Positions 7,768 through 17,007 of a stretch of 64,000 nucleotides of DNA are shown here, one piece after another. The position numbers and the translations under genes are program-made. Source of the DNA: Streptoalloteichus tenebrarius. GTDB taxonomy: Bacteria > Actinomycetota > Actinomycetes > Mycobacteriales > Pseudonocardiaceae. Positions within the stretch are counted from its first letter, which is position 1. Each line of letters opens with the position of its first letter. The notes beneath the pieces were generated by a model that saw only the letters and a list, made by a program, of their open reading frames with translations, did not search any database and was not told where the DNA came from. Where the stretch lies: assembly GCF_024171885.1 (NCBI RefSeq), contig NZ_JAMTCP010000003.1:124001-188000 (forward strand), written 5' to 3'.

Positions 7768-10700
7768 GCCGCCTCCATGCGGTAGGTCACCATTCGGCCG
7801 TCGAGCCAGGGCACGTGGGCGAGCGGGGCGTCGTAGCCGGCGAGGCGCACCACGACGTCCAGCGGTCCGGGCGCCAGCTCGACGACGAGTTCTCGTTCCG
7901 AGAGCCGAACCCGCCCTGGCCGGCGTGCGAAGTGGGTGACCAGGTAGGGCACGCTCGATCCGGCGAACTTCCCGAGCCACCGGGACCAGGCCCGCACCAC
8001 GGCGAGCGCCAGCACGCCGAGCGCCTGGTCGGCCTCGGGGACGCCGAGTCGGCCCTCCTCCAGGACGTCGCCGTCGTCGAGCTGGTCAGGAGCGTCGACG
8101 ACGCGTTGCGCGAGGACGGCGTCCAGCACCGCGTCCCGCATCGCGGCACTCTCGTCCTCGGTGATCTCCAACCAGGGCAGGAGCAACTCCTCGGGATCAC
8201 CGGTCGGCATCCCGGCGAAGGCCAGGACGGCGGGGTCGTCCGGTGGCGCTCCGGTGAGTCGGGTGGCGAGGGCCAGCGGCGTGGCGGTCAGGGCGTGGCC
8301 GAATCCGGCCCGGGTGAGGATGCCGGGGAGACGGAGGTCCACGACCGCTCGGAGCAGGAGCAGTACTCCCGCGCACGGACTGTCGGTCGCGTCGGTGCCG
8401 GTCGATGCGCGGGCCGACACCAGAGCGGCGACCAACCGGTCGGCGTCGCTGTCGTGTCCGATCCCAGTTTCGTCGTGTCCGATCCCAGTTTCGGGGACGC
8501 CACGAGCTGTCGACGCTGACGCGACGAGCGCCCTGGTGGCCGATGTGTTTGCCCTCGCCGACCGCCTCAGCCGCACGTCGTCTGGTTCCGTGTCCTCCTG
8601 TCGCGGGGTTGCCACGGCTGGCCGCCCGCCCGCGAGCGCGAGCGCCTCCGCCCAGCGACGCAGGACGTGCGTCGTGATCTCCTCGGCGGCGGGGCTCGAC
8701 GCCCACTCCGGGTGTCGAGCCGCGAGGGCTGCCCGGAGCAGGAGCAGTGAATAGGGGCCTGGTCCGGCCGCCGCGAGTCGTGTCCTGAGTTCCGCCGCGC
8801 CCGCCTCGTTCGTGACGAGGTGCAGCAGTGCCCGGAGCACGGCCGTCTCCTCCGGTCCGATCGCTTGGTCTTCTCGTCCTGTGCTGATGTTCTGCTGCGT
8901 CGTCGCCACGCCGTCGTCTGCTCCTGGTGTCTCGGGGCCCGCGTCGCTGCTGCTCGGGGCATGAGCCGAGGTGAGAGAAACGCCGTCGAACAGCGGGATG
9001 TGAGTACGTGAGGGCTGCCCAGGGACGAGGGGCGTGGCGAGCGCGAAATTCACACCTTCCGACCGGGCTCCGTCGAGGAGGTCAGGAAGCACCGATCCCG
9101 TCACCGGCGTGACCAGGCGGGACCCCGAGGTCGTGTTCAGTTCACCGCTGGACAGGAGCGCGTCGAGTTCCGAAGGTGGCGGCCACTCCGGTCTTGTCCC
9201 GGTGCGGAGTCGGGGGACACCGCTTGCTCGGCCCGGCAGCTCGGACCAGGTGATCTCCCCGCGTGCCAGTGCGACCGCCCAGGGCTCCGGGAGACCGAAC
9301 CCGAGGAGAACACGGACCAGCTCCCCCAGGCTCGCCCTGCCACGGCGAACGAGCGTGAGCAGGCGCGCGATCTCGGGGTGCCTCACAGTCCGGCCCGAGT
9401 AGAGGTGAGAGGGGGAAGCCGCCTGTCCCGGCACCAGCAAGGTGGCATCAGCGGGGCGCGGGGCACTGACGCCGAACCCGCCAGCGATAACCACACCGCC
9501 AGCACCCCACACGGCGCCAGCACGGCCCGCCCGGGCCGCAGCGCCGACACCGGGCACACCTCCAACCGCACCGGCCGCAGCAGCACCCCAGGCACCGTCC
9601 GCACCTTCCACAGCGCCGACACCTTCTACCGCAACGCCAGCACGGCCCGCCCGGGCCGCAGCGCCGACACCGGGCACACCTCCAACCGCACCGGCCGCAG
9701 CAGCACCCCAGGCACCGTCCGCACCTTCCACAGCGCCGACACCTTCTACCGCAACGCCAGCACCCGGCACCGCATCCCCCGCAACGCCAGCACCTTCCAC
9801 GCCGTCCCCGCCGGCGGCACCTTGAAAGGCTGCGGGACCGGCCATACCTCCGATAGCGGGGGCACCGCAGGTACCGCCCACATGAGCCGCAGCGCGCGCA
9901 CGGACCACACCTCCCACGGCGCCGTCCGCACCCTCCGCACCGGCAGCACCTGGCGCACCTCCCGGGCTGGCCGTACTGGTGGCGCTGGCGGCGTCCCCTG
10001 TGGCGTGCTCGGCGATTCGACGACGATCGCGACGAGTACGAGGGCCGGCTGGTCGGCCCGAGGGCGCGAAGAGAGGAGGAGGAAACCCCTCTGTTCGCCG
10101 CTCCTCTTCCTGGTTGGCTCGACTCTGCTCCATTGGGAGCGACTCGTGGGGGCGTTGGCGCAGGCGCGCCTCCAGAAGGGGAAGGTTCAGCCACTCCAGT
10201 TCGGCCCGCAACGATGTGGGGATCTCAGCCGGAGGCAGGCGCACCGCGCCCATCTCGGCCAGGTAACACAGGAGATCGGCGACGATCTCGGACAACGAGT
10301 CGGGGTCCAGCCAGTCCGGAGAGGACGGGCGCTGTTGGCGCCGGGCGACGGCCAGCGCTGGTTGACGGGTACCGGTCCACAGCGAACAGGCGTCGGCGAA
10401 GCGCAGTGCGACGCCGACGAGAGGGTCCATTGTGGAGGCTTGTCCCAGAAGAGGGCGCGGCGCTCCAGGACAGTCCACTGAGGACTGTGAAGCTGAGGCG
10501 AGTTCCGCCACCGCCTCGCGGTCCAGGGCGTCCAGGACCTCGGTCAGCGCGCCCTGTCCGTGCAGGGCCGCGAGCACGGGCACGACGTCCTGGGCGGGCA
10601 CCGCCTCACGGATCACCACGCTGACCGGGCTGTGGTGGAACCGGCCCAGCGGACGGTAGTACCACTCGTCCCATGCCGATCCCCTGACCCGCGCGAGCAG

Positions 10701-11027
10701 GTAGGAGGCGAGGTACGCGGCTTCGTCGGCGAAACGGACGACGGCGTCGTGGTCCCGTCCGCCGTGGGTGATCGCGGCGACGACGGCTGCCCCGAGTTGC
10801 CGCGCCCACTCCCGCGGCAGGTTCGGCGCCCGCGTGTCGAGCCGGACCTCGGCGACCAGATCGCGGATCAGGTACACGGCTGGGTCGACGTCGAGCACCG
10901 GGGCGAGTTCGGCCTCCAGCGCGGTGGCGAGGTCCGTCCGCGCCACCTGGTGAACCCGCTCGGCGACCAGGGGATCACCCGCGTTGACCAGGTACTCGCA
11001 GTGCAGTGTCGCGATCTGGGCGTCCAC
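7764..11027 (-). CDS. Contractile injection system tape-measure-type protein
   Basis: The protein is 1087 residues from a GTG at 11027, 3 bp after the preceding gene. The N-terminus (ARTDLATALEAELAPVLD, then YLIRDLVAEVRLD) and C-terminus (CAGVLLLLRAVVDLRLPGIL, and finally AHVPWLDGRM near the end) match the pattern of the CIS_TMP family named for eCIS tape-measure proteins. The position directly before the ATPase equals Afp14. Residues of about 340-520 are Gly/Ala/Val-rich and contain two identical 40-residue repeats (120 bp each). A tape measure fixes sheath length by its own length, so this repeat could alter particle length. The assignment rests on pattern and synteny, not on an alignment. 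Confidence 0.6.
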   Translation of the reverse strand: MDAQIATLHCEYLVNAGDPLVAERVHQVARTDLATALEAELAPVLDVDPAVYLIRDLVAEVRLDTRAPNLPREWARQLGAAVVAAITHGGRDHDAVVRFADEAAYLASYLLARVRGSAWDEWYYRPLGRFHHSPVSVVIREAVPAQDVVPVLAALHGQGALTEVLDALDREAVAELASASQSSVDCPGAPRPLLGQASTMDPLVGVALRFADACSLWTGTRQPALAVARRQQRPSSPDWLDPDSLSEIVADLLCYLAEMGAVRLPPAEIPTSLRAELEWLNLPLLEARLRQRPHESLPMEQSRANQEEERRTEGFPPPLFAPSGRPAGPRTRRDRRRIAEHATGDAASATSTASPGGAPGAAGAEGADGAVGGVVRARAAAHVGGTCGAPAIGGMAGPAAFQGAAGGDGVEGAGVAGDAVPGAGVAVEGVGAVEGADGAWGAAAAGAVGGVPGVGAAARAGRAGVAVEGVGAVEGADGAWGAAAAGAVGGVPGVGAAARAGRAGAVWGAGGVVIAGGFGVSAPRPADATLLVPGQAASPSHLYSGRTVRHPEIARLLTLVRRGRASLGELVRVLLGFGLPEPWAVALARGEITWSELPGRASGVPRLRTGTRPEWPPPSELDALLSSGELNTTSGSRLVTPVTGSVLPDLLDGARSEGVNFALATPLVPGQPSRTHIPLFDGVSLTSAHAPSSSDAGPETPGADDGVATTQQNISTGREDQAIGPEETAVLRALLHLVTNEAGAAELRTRLAAAGPGPYSLLLLRAALAARHPEWASSPAAEEITTHVLRRWAEALALAGGRPAVATPRQEDTEPDDVRLRRSARANTSATRALVASASTARGVPETGIGHDETGIGHDSDADRLVAALVSARASTGTDATDSPCAGVLLLLRAVVDLRLPGILTRAGFGHALTATPLALATRLTGAPPDDPAVLAFAGMPTGDPEELLLPWLEITEDESAAMRDAVLDAVLAQRVVDAPDQLDDGDVLEEGRLGVPEADQALGVLALAVVRAWSRWLGKFAGSSVPYLVTHFARRPGRVRLSERELVVELAPGPLDVVVRLAGYDAPLAHVPWLDGRMVTYRMEAA
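9515..9754. repeat. Two perfect 120-bp tandem repeats inside the tape-measure-type gene
   Basis: Positions 9515-9634 and 9635-9754 are identical base for base, and a few bases of a third copy follow. In the minus-strand frame each copy encodes 40 residues rich in Gly, Ala, Val and Glu (VEGVGAVEGADGAWG and on), so the repeat keeps the frame. Perfect identity points to recent duplication. Confidence 0.9.
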
Positions 11028-11030
11028 CGG

Positions 11031-12317
11031 TCACGCCCCCTGCTGCCCGTGGCCGTACTGACCGACCACGTCCTTCAGGATCCGCGCCGCGTGCTGATGC
11101 CGTTCCCACAGCAGGTGGACGAACTGCGGGATGAGGTCGGGACTCGCCCCGAACAGGGCGGCGACGCCCGCGGCCAACGACTCCTCGGTCGGAGTGGGCA
11201 GGGCGGTCGGGGCGGCTTCCCCGGACGCCCCGACCGCCCCGGCCGCCCCCACCTCCATGGCGGCTCCCACTCCGCCTTCGAGTTTGCCGTTCACGACCAG
11301 GGTGCCGTGGACGGTCACGGTGTTGTCCGCCCCGACGGTGAGGAACGGACTGAAGCCGTTCTTCTCGACGGACCAGGAACCCACGACGAGCGCGCTCGTG
11401 CGGTCGCCGGGAAGCTCGACGCGCAGTTCCTGCTTGTTGGTCTTCGCGTCCTTCGCCGTGTACACCTTCCACGGGAGTCGTGTCTTGGGTTCGACTGTCC
11501 TAGCAGGGAAGGCCAGGGCGCCACCCTCGATGCGCACCTCACCGGTGACCGACATCCCCTTGGGAAAGCGCGCCCCCTTCTCGCTGACGCCCAGAAGCTC
11601 CTGGTCCTGGTCGCTCTTCCGCAGGACGACTCCGAAGTCGCGTTTCGGCTCGGTCTGGGTCGGTGTGAGGTCCAGGCGCACGTTGTCGTCCGGATGCCGC
11701 ACCGATCCGGCGCGCGCGCCCGCGTAGCGCCGGCTTCCGTGGTCGACGACGAAGGACTGCCCGGGCTGTCCTCCGGCCATCACCCTGGCGAGCAGGACCG
11801 GCCACTTGGCGGCCTCGTCGGGTGAGGGGTGGATCGGCCCCAGTTTGAGGTCACCCTCCGGGACCTTGGGCGGCTTGTCCGGATTGGCCGGTCCCTGCGC
11901 CGGCGTGACCAGGACTCGTGGTTCCTCGACCCACCGGTAGTAGTTCGACCACGGCACGTTCTTCTGGGGGCAGGTGGCGTATCCCGGAGGCGCGGGGTCG
12001 GCGGCGTAGCAGTAGTAGTACAGCCAGACGTCGTAGGTGCGCACCTCGTCGACACTGGGTTGGATCGGCACGTCCGCCGGTGACAGCAGCACGAGTTCCC
12101 TGCCGTAGCCGTCGATGGCGAACCCCGGCAGGACGACCAGCCGGTCCCTGTCCTTCTGGAGGTCGAGTTTCAGGCCGGCGACCACGCCCCAGGTGTGGCC
12201 GGTCCGGTTGTGCCAACGGCGCATGCGCACGTGGTAGTCCTGTTCGGCCTGGAAGTCCTCCAGCCGCAGGTCCTGGCCGTCCGAGTAGCTGACCCGTTTG
12301 ACGCGGTCCTCGTCCAC
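11031..12317 (-). CDS. eCIS-associated protein, paralogue 4 of a tandem family
   Basis: The protein is 428 residues from a GTG at 12317 behind GGGAGGGG. The N-terminal 90 residues carry the pattern shared by all four neighbours: YSDGQDLRLEDFQAEQDYH, then an HNR..H..GVVAGL block, and then a predicted strand-rich PGFAIDGYGRELVL. The middle is beta-rich; the last 70 residues turn Gly/Ala-rich and helical. I do not recognise a function. Location between the gpI-like baseplate protein and the tape-measure-type gene, where Afp13 (fibre) sits in Afp, suggests a baseplate-periphery or fibre role. It is translationally linked to the next gene (3-bp gap). Confidence 0.6.
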   Translation of the reverse strand: MDEDRVKRVSYSDGQDLRLEDFQAEQDYHVRMRRWHNRTGHTWGVVAGLKLDLQKDRDRLVVLPGFAIDGYGRELVLLSPADVPIQPSVDEVRTYDVWLYYYCYAADPAPPGYATCPQKNVPWSNYYRWVEEPRVLVTPAQGPANPDKPPKVPEGDLKLGPIHPSPDEAAKWPVLLARVMAGGQPGQSFVVDHGSRRYAGARAGSVRHPDDNVRLDLTPTQTEPKRDFGVVLRKSDQDQELLGVSEKGARFPKGMSVTGEVRIEGGALAFPARTVEPKTRLPWKVYTAKDAKTNKQELRVELPGDRTSALVVGSWSVEKNGFSPFLTVGADNTVTVHGTLVVNGKLEGGVGAAMEVGAAGAVGASGEAAPTALPTPTEESLAAGVAALFGASPDLIPQFVHLLWERHQHAARILKDVVGQYGHGQQGA

Positions 12318-12346
12318 GGTGCCCCTCCCTGGGAGTCAGACAGGCC

Positions 12347-13324
12347 TCAGGCGTTGTCCTTGAGCTGCCACTCGGCGACGCCGCACCCGTGGCAGAGCTG
12401 TCGGGTCGGCAGCACACCGAGCACGTTCGCCACGACACGGGCCGGCCCGGTGGCCGAGACCTGGACGTCCTCCTTGGCGACGGCGGTCCCGCGGGGCGGC
12501 AGGTTGGGCTTGGTCTGGAAGAGTTGTGCCTTGGTCGCCTGGATGTTGTTGGACGGCACGACGGTCACCACGATCGACGCCCGCGGCACGGGGAGCGGCC
12601 CCGTGTTGGTGATGGTGACCGTGACGGTCAGCTTGTTCTTCTCACTCTGTTCGGGCTGGACGGTCACCTGGAGCGCGTTCTCCGGCGGGGCGGTTCCCGG
12701 TGGCGAGTTGAGGACGATCATCCCGTGGACCTTGAGTGAACCGTGGACCGTGGTGACCCCTCCGGCGTTGACGGTGAGCACCGGTGTCCGAGCCCCACCG
12801 GACGCGACCGTCCGCACGCTGATCTGGTTCGGGTCGAGGACCCCCTCGGCCAACGGTGTCGGCAACTCGATGCGCCACTCGGGGTGTGGTGGCGCCTTGT
12901 CGTCACCTTCCTCTCCGCCCTTGAGCCGGTACCAGTGCCACGGCTCGGAGCCCGACGGCGGCGAGGGGCGCTCGCCGAAGGAGACCGGTCCCTGGCCGCC
13001 CAGCTCCAGCCCGCTCGTGACGACGGCCCCGGTCACCGCGCAGTTCTGGTCCCTGCCGAGGCTGAGGCGACGCGTCGGCCGGCCACCGTCGCCGGGAACG
13101 TCGACGGCGAACGCGACCGCCGCGTCCTCCCGTCCGATGAGGACGGTGGTGCCGGTGGGCGAGATCAGGTTCGCGGCGACGAGCGCTCCGTCGGGGTGGA
13201 CCCTGTCGTCGTGTTGGGCGCGTGCCTCGGCGCGGTAGTGTCGCTCGCCCTCCCAGATGGCCGCGTCCAAGACCTGCCCCTCCACGTACCGCGGCCGTTC
13301 ATAACGTCGAACCGATGGTGACAC
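12347..13324 (-). CDS. eCIS-associated protein, divergent paralogue 3
   Basis: The protein is 325 residues from a GTG at 13324, one base after the upstream stop. The start (RPRYVEGQVLDAAIWEGERHY) keeps the aromatic-Gly-Gln-x-Leu pattern of its neighbours, but the GVV.GL block is lost. The C-terminal 110 residues form an Ig-like beta domain (TVTVTITNTGPLPVP) ending with a CHGCG motif. There is also a phage-fibre-like stretch (VNAGGVTTVHGSLKVHG) reminiscent of collar/fibre spikes, also seen in the downstream gene as VTVHGTLVVNGKLEG. A receptor-binding or structural role at the particle end is plausible. Confidence 0.55.
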   Translation of the reverse strand: MSPSVRRYERPRYVEGQVLDAAIWEGERHYRAEARAQHDDRVHPDGALVAANLISPTGTTVLIGREDAAVAFAVDVPGDGGRPTRRLSLGRDQNCAVTGAVVTSGLELGGQGPVSFGERPSPPSGSEPWHWYRLKGGEEGDDKAPPHPEWRIELPTPLAEGVLDPNQISVRTVASGGARTPVLTVNAGGVTTVHGSLKVHGMIVLNSPPGTAPPENALQVTVQPEQSEKNKLTVTVTITNTGPLPVPRASIVVTVVPSNNIQATKAQLFQTKPNLPPRGTAVAKEDVQVSATGPARVVANVLGVLPTRQLCHGCGVAEWQLKDNA

Positions 13325-13325
13325 G

Positions 13326-14561
13326 TCACCCCTCCTTGACGAGATTGGTCATGCCCACGATCCACCGTCGACCCTTGGGAACCTGAGAGAGATTCGACTG
13401 GATGTAACTGAGGCGAACGAGCGCGCCCTTCTCCGCACACGGGGCGTTCGCGAACATCTGCTTGAGCTTCTGGTTCGTCTCCGGAACCCACTCAACCCAT
13501 TCCGACACGGTGACGCCATGTTGAGCGAGCACCCCGTCGATCTCGTCCATGTCGCCGCCCAGGATCTCCGTCAGATTGGTCTGGCCGGAGGGTGCGGGTT
13601 TCGTGGGTGACCCGAACAGGGTGCGATAGGGCCGAGTGGTCCTGATGTCGTGGATCTTCCAGAGACTCTGGTCATTCGGCCGGGTCAGCCAGACCCGACC
13701 GAGTCGGACGTCGCCGGCCTGTTCGGGGGGGACGGGTCCGCGCACCAGACGGTCGATCTGCTCGAGCACGATCCACAGGAGCAGTTCCAGACAGTTCCGT
13801 TCGGACATCTCCGCCTGCTCGACCGCCAGGGGGAGAAAGGCGTACCGGTGTGGCGGCTTCGGCATCACTGCCTTCAACCAGTCCCGACGTTTGTTCACGG
13901 GTATGTCGGCGGGGAACTTGTCGTCGATCGCCTTCTGAAGTGGACGGACCGCCTCTTCGTAACGCTTCTTCCACTCCTTCCAGTCGGGGAGGTCGCCCTC
14001 TCCGGACACTGGCCTCACATCGACGCGGTACTTCTCAGCCATGCGCGAGTCGTGGCAGTCCCCGCCGCCTCCCCCTTCTCCGTTGACCGACCCGCATGTG
14101 CTGTCCTGAGCGGAGTGCGGGCTGGGCGGGCGGAGCCCCCGGGTCGGCCGGAACGACTTCTCGTCGTAGCGGAGCACGAGGTCGACGACGCAGGACGTGT
14201 CGCTCCCGCACGCCTTGCTGAGATCCTCGACGTGTGCTTTCGGCACGACCACATCGTCGCCGTTGGCGGTGACCGCGTGCCCCGGACCAATGTTGATCGT
14301 CGCGTCCTTATCGGCCGACAGTTCGAGCCCTCGGACCACACCCCAGCCCTGTCGGAGCGAGGCCAGCCAACGCTTGTTCCTGACCCAGGTCACGAGCGTG
14401 GTCAGGTCGTCCTCGGTCAGCATCTGACCGGCGAAGAACAGGGGCCGGGTGAGTTCCTCGAACGACTTCTGCTTCGACGCATCCTCGGACGAGCGCTGGT
14501 CCTCATCCTGCCCGTGGGTGGAGGCGCCGAGGGTGTTGGAGGTGTTGCCCGGGTCCGTCAT
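13326..14561 (-). CDS. eCIS-associated protein, paralogue 2
   Basis: The protein is 411 residues; the ATG at 14561 overlaps the upstream stop (ATGA). After a 35-residue polar leader it carries the family pattern: LFFAGQMLTEDDL, then RQGWGVVRGLEL, and PGHAVTANGDDVVV. Several cysteines (CGSDTSC, then a Gly-rich CGSVNGEGGGGGDCHD) cluster near residues 115-165. The C-terminal half is helical and unlike the neighbours. The function is unknown. The tight overlap with the gene before and 1-bp spacing to the one after show it is expressed with the baseplate genes. Confidence 0.55.
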   Translation of the reverse strand: MTDPGNTSNTLGASTHGQDEDQRSSEDASKQKSFEELTRPLFFAGQMLTEDDLTTLVTWVRNKRWLASLRQGWGVVRGLELSADKDATINIGPGHAVTANGDDVVVPKAHVEDLSKACGSDTSCVVDLVLRYDEKSFRPTRGLRPPSPHSAQDSTCGSVNGEGGGGGDCHDSRMAEKYRVDVRPVSGEGDLPDWKEWKKRYEEAVRPLQKAIDDKFPADIPVNKRRDWLKAVMPKPPHRYAFLPLAVEQAEMSERNCLELLLWIVLEQIDRLVRGPVPPEQAGDVRLGRVWLTRPNDQSLWKIHDIRTTRPYRTLFGSPTKPAPSGQTNLTEILGGDMDEIDGVLAQHGVTVSEWVEWVPETNQKLKQMFANAPCAEKGALVRLSYIQSNLSQVPKGRRWIVGMTNLVKEG

Positions 14562-15595
14562 GTCCGCTGCTCCTCACCCTCACCACGCCCGCCACTGGCC
14601 ACGAACCAGCTCCGGAAGTCGCCGCCCGGTGTGCCGTTGCCGCTGGGAAGCCGCCCCAGCAGGAACGTCCCGTCCACCGCCAACCCGCGTTCGTCCTCCA
14701 GGAAGTCGCAGTACAGGGTCACGTGGATCACCGTTCCCGGCCGGAGTTGTCGGACGAAGTCCGGGTGCACCTCGTAGACGGCGCTTCGGCGGGACGCCTC
14801 GTCCAGACGGGGTGGTCTGAGGAAGGGGACGGGCCGGCGTGCCTCCTTGGGGTCAGTGGAGTACTCCGCGAGGAAGGTCCACTGGTTCACCCCGCGAGCG
14901 CCGTCCTCCGACGCCCGCAGCGGGCGCTCGAAGTCGACGCGCAGTTCCCCTTCGAGGGTCGACTCGCCGCCGTGCGTCCAGTTGAGGCCGGTGACCCGGG
15001 TCAACCTCCTCGACAACGGGGTGTCGACCGACTCGATGTCGTAGTTCCCGTTACCCCTGGGCACGATCTTGGCGAGCGGCACCAGTTTCTCGTCCTGGGT
15101 GTTCAGGTCGGCCGTAGGCAGCTTGACCGCGTCCCGGTACCGGTTGTACTGCTTCTTGTCCGGGTCCGCCGCGCCTTCGTAGAAGGTCGGGACCTCCTCG
15201 GCGAACCGCTGGTCAAACTCCGCGCAGAGGAGGAAGGGCGTGTCCCGCGACTGCTGACTCCCGCAGGACGACGGCCCCAGGGGAAGGCGGACCGGCTGTC
15301 TGCGGGTGAGCACCAGTTCCCGTCCCAGGCGATCGATGGCCCACCCCGATTCCACCACCGCCCAGTTCTTGCACTGGTCCTTGTTGGGGTGGTGCTTGAC
15401 CGTCATCCCGTGCACGACGCCCCAACCGTGGAAGGCGCGATTGTGCAGCCGCAGACGGCTGAGCAGGTAGTCGGTGTCCGCCGCGAAGTCGTTCGCGGTC
15501 ATGAACTTGCCGGCGTAGTACAGATTGCGTTCGGTCACCGGCAGCGGGACCTGGGGCGCGGGATCTTGCAGATGTCCACTGTGGTCCTGGGACAT
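14558..15595 (-). CDS. eCIS-associated protein, paralogue 1
   Basis: The protein is 345 residues from the ATG at 15595. The family pattern is clear: RNLYYAGKFMTANDFAADTD, then LHNRAFHGWGVVHGM, and SGWAIDRLGRELVL. The rest is mostly beta, with a conserved LLCAEF-type strand near residue 120. I recognise no enzymatic motif. It lies 9 bp after the gpI-like baseplate gene and starts the run of four paralogues, so an attachment role on the baseplate is the simplest reading. The N-terminal module may be the common docking piece while the C-termini diverge. Confidence 0.55.
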   Translation of the reverse strand: MSQDHSGHLQDPAPQVPLPVTERNLYYAGKFMTANDFAADTDYLLSRLRLHNRAFHGWGVVHGMTVKHHPNKDQCKNWAVVESGWAIDRLGRELVLTRRQPVRLPLGPSSCGSQQSRDTPFLLCAEFDQRFAEEVPTFYEGAADPDKKQYNRYRDAVKLPTADLNTQDEKLVPLAKIVPRGNGNYDIESVDTPLSRRLTRVTGLNWTHGGESTLEGELRVDFERPLRASEDGARGVNQWTFLAEYSTDPKEARRPVPFLRPPRLDEASRRSAVYEVHPDFVRQLRPGTVIHVTLYCDFLEDERGLAVDGTFLLGRLPSGNGTPGGDFRSWFVASGGRGEGEEQRT

Positions 15596-15604
15596 GCCGA
15601 CTCC

Positions 15605-16948
15605 TCAGATCGTCGCGCAGGGGTCGTCGTCCTGCGCCGGTGACGCGGCAGGCCGGGTGGGTTCCACTCGCGGCAGTGCCACGACCGTGTCGACACCGAC
15701 GGTCGACTGGACCTCGACGCGCAGCGCCGCGCTGGTCCAGCGCAGCTCGTACTCGGTGGTCGCCGGCCGCTCCTCCTCCAGCAGGCGGCAGACGGCCTGC
15801 GCCAAGCCCGGCTTCTCCTTCCACTCCAGAAGGAGGTACACCTGGAACCGCTGGCCCACCGTGTTGACGCTGGCGGCCATGTCACTGGTGGGATCGCCAG
15901 CGTTCAGCAGCCTGGCCTTGCCCAGTTGGGAGTACGCGCCGATTCGGAGGCGCCCGATCATCGCCTCACTCCACAGGTGGAGTGGCCGGCCCAACGTGGA
16001 CTGCCCGGGGATGTTGAGCGCCAGCCAGGCGCCCTGGCCAGCTTTCCCCTCGACCACGCGAGGGAACCCGCTGCCTTCTGTGCGGATGCCGAACCGGGAG
16101 TGGAGCAGCGCGGAGATCAGGGCGCGGAGGGCGTCCGGGGTCCCCCGACGCCGCCGTACGTCGAGGTTGGCCCGCACCCACCGCCTCGGGTGGAGGTCAC
16201 CTTCGTCCAGTCCGACGCCGAACCAGCTCGCCAGCAGCCGGAGCATCGCCGAGGAGGGCGCGGACTCGGGTGCGTAGAGCGCGGGCAGGTGGGTGATCGT
16301 GTCGGACAGGTCGTCCCAGACTCCCAACAACGACATGAGGAAGCGGTCGAGGAAGTCCCGGCTGTCGGGGGCGGACCGGTAGACCTCGGGCAGGAAGTCG
16401 AGGTGGGACGCGCGGGGGTAGTGCGCGCGGAGCGCACGGACACGCGGGGTGCACCACCCGGGGCCGCGCAGGCACAGCCGGACGGCGAGGTACCGACCAG
16501 GGCGGCTGCGGACCGGCCAGTCCACGGCGCCGCCCGTCGCGGTTCGTCCAATATGGACCGCCTGTCCCGCCTGCCCGCCGCACCGGCTCCACTCGATCAG
16601 CGCGTCGGGTCCCGGCGGTTCGTCGAAGGTGGTGGTGTCGACGGTCACCGACGTGCCGGGTGGAAGTCGGACGTCCAACGCGACGCGGTCCCAGTCGCAC
16701 CGGTGGACCCGGCTGTCGAGGAGGAGACTGGTCCACCACCCTTTCCTGACGTAGGTCCGGCGGACGCGGGAGGGCGCGGCCGCCAGCGGGGCCGTGAGGT
16801 GCGCTGGCCTTCCCGTGGTGGCGCTTCCGCCGGGCGGCACTCCTCCGGAGAGTCGCAGGTTGTGGCGGACGGTGATCCCGTCGCTCGCCTGTGTGCGCCA
16901 GCCGGTCCGGCCGTCCAACAACCAGTGTGTGGGTCGCTGTGGTCGCAC
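15605..16948 (-). CDS. eCIS baseplate wedge protein, phage tail protein I/TIGR02242-like (Afp12 position)
   Basis: The protein is 447 residues from a GTG at 16948 behind GAGGAGG. Residues of about 195-300 hold the tail-protein-I signature: DFLPEVYRSA, then FLDRFL, DDLSDTITHLPALYAPESAP, and LLASWFGVGLDEG. This is the domain that completes phage baseplate wedges. The N-terminal 190 residues are a beta-rich extension with WxR/LRL strands typical of eCIS members. It lies directly after the baseplate J gene, as in phage and Afp order. Confidence 0.8.
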   Translation of the reverse strand: MRPQRPTHWLLDGRTGWRTQASDGITVRHNLRLSGGVPPGGSATTGRPAHLTAPLAAAPSRVRRTYVRKGWWTSLLLDSRVHRCDWDRVALDVRLPPGTSVTVDTTTFDEPPGPDALIEWSRCGGQAGQAVHIGRTATGGAVDWPVRSRPGRYLAVRLCLRGPGWCTPRVRALRAHYPRASHLDFLPEVYRSAPDSRDFLDRFLMSLLGVWDDLSDTITHLPALYAPESAPSSAMLRLLASWFGVGLDEGDLHPRRWVRANLDVRRRRGTPDALRALISALLHSRFGIRTEGSGFPRVVEGKAGQGAWLALNIPGQSTLGRPLHLWSEAMIGRLRIGAYSQLGKARLLNAGDPTSDMAASVNTVGQRFQVYLLLEWKEKPGLAQAVCRLLEEERPATTEYELRWTSAALRVEVQSTVGVDTVVALPRVEPTRPAASPAQDDDPCATI

Positions 16949-17007
16949 CGCGCCTCCTCACCGTGTGCCCTGGGCTTCTGACTGGTCAGGTCGTGACTGG
17001 TCACGCG

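Noticed and set aside
5314-7785. Long plus-strand open frame (823 codons) antisense to the ATPase
   Set aside because: The opposite strand encodes clear AAA+ motifs; this frame has none.
8450-8499. Direct repeat TCCGATCCCAGTTTCG... seen twice
   Set aside because: It is a short in-frame duplication (GIGHDET-like peptide) within the tape-measure-type gene; too small to be a separate feature.
9378-10481. Plus-strand frame rich in Ser/Thr/Arg/Gly and minus frame rich in RCGRCGRC
   Set aside because: Both are alternate readings of the Gly/Ala repeat region of the tape-measure-type gene.
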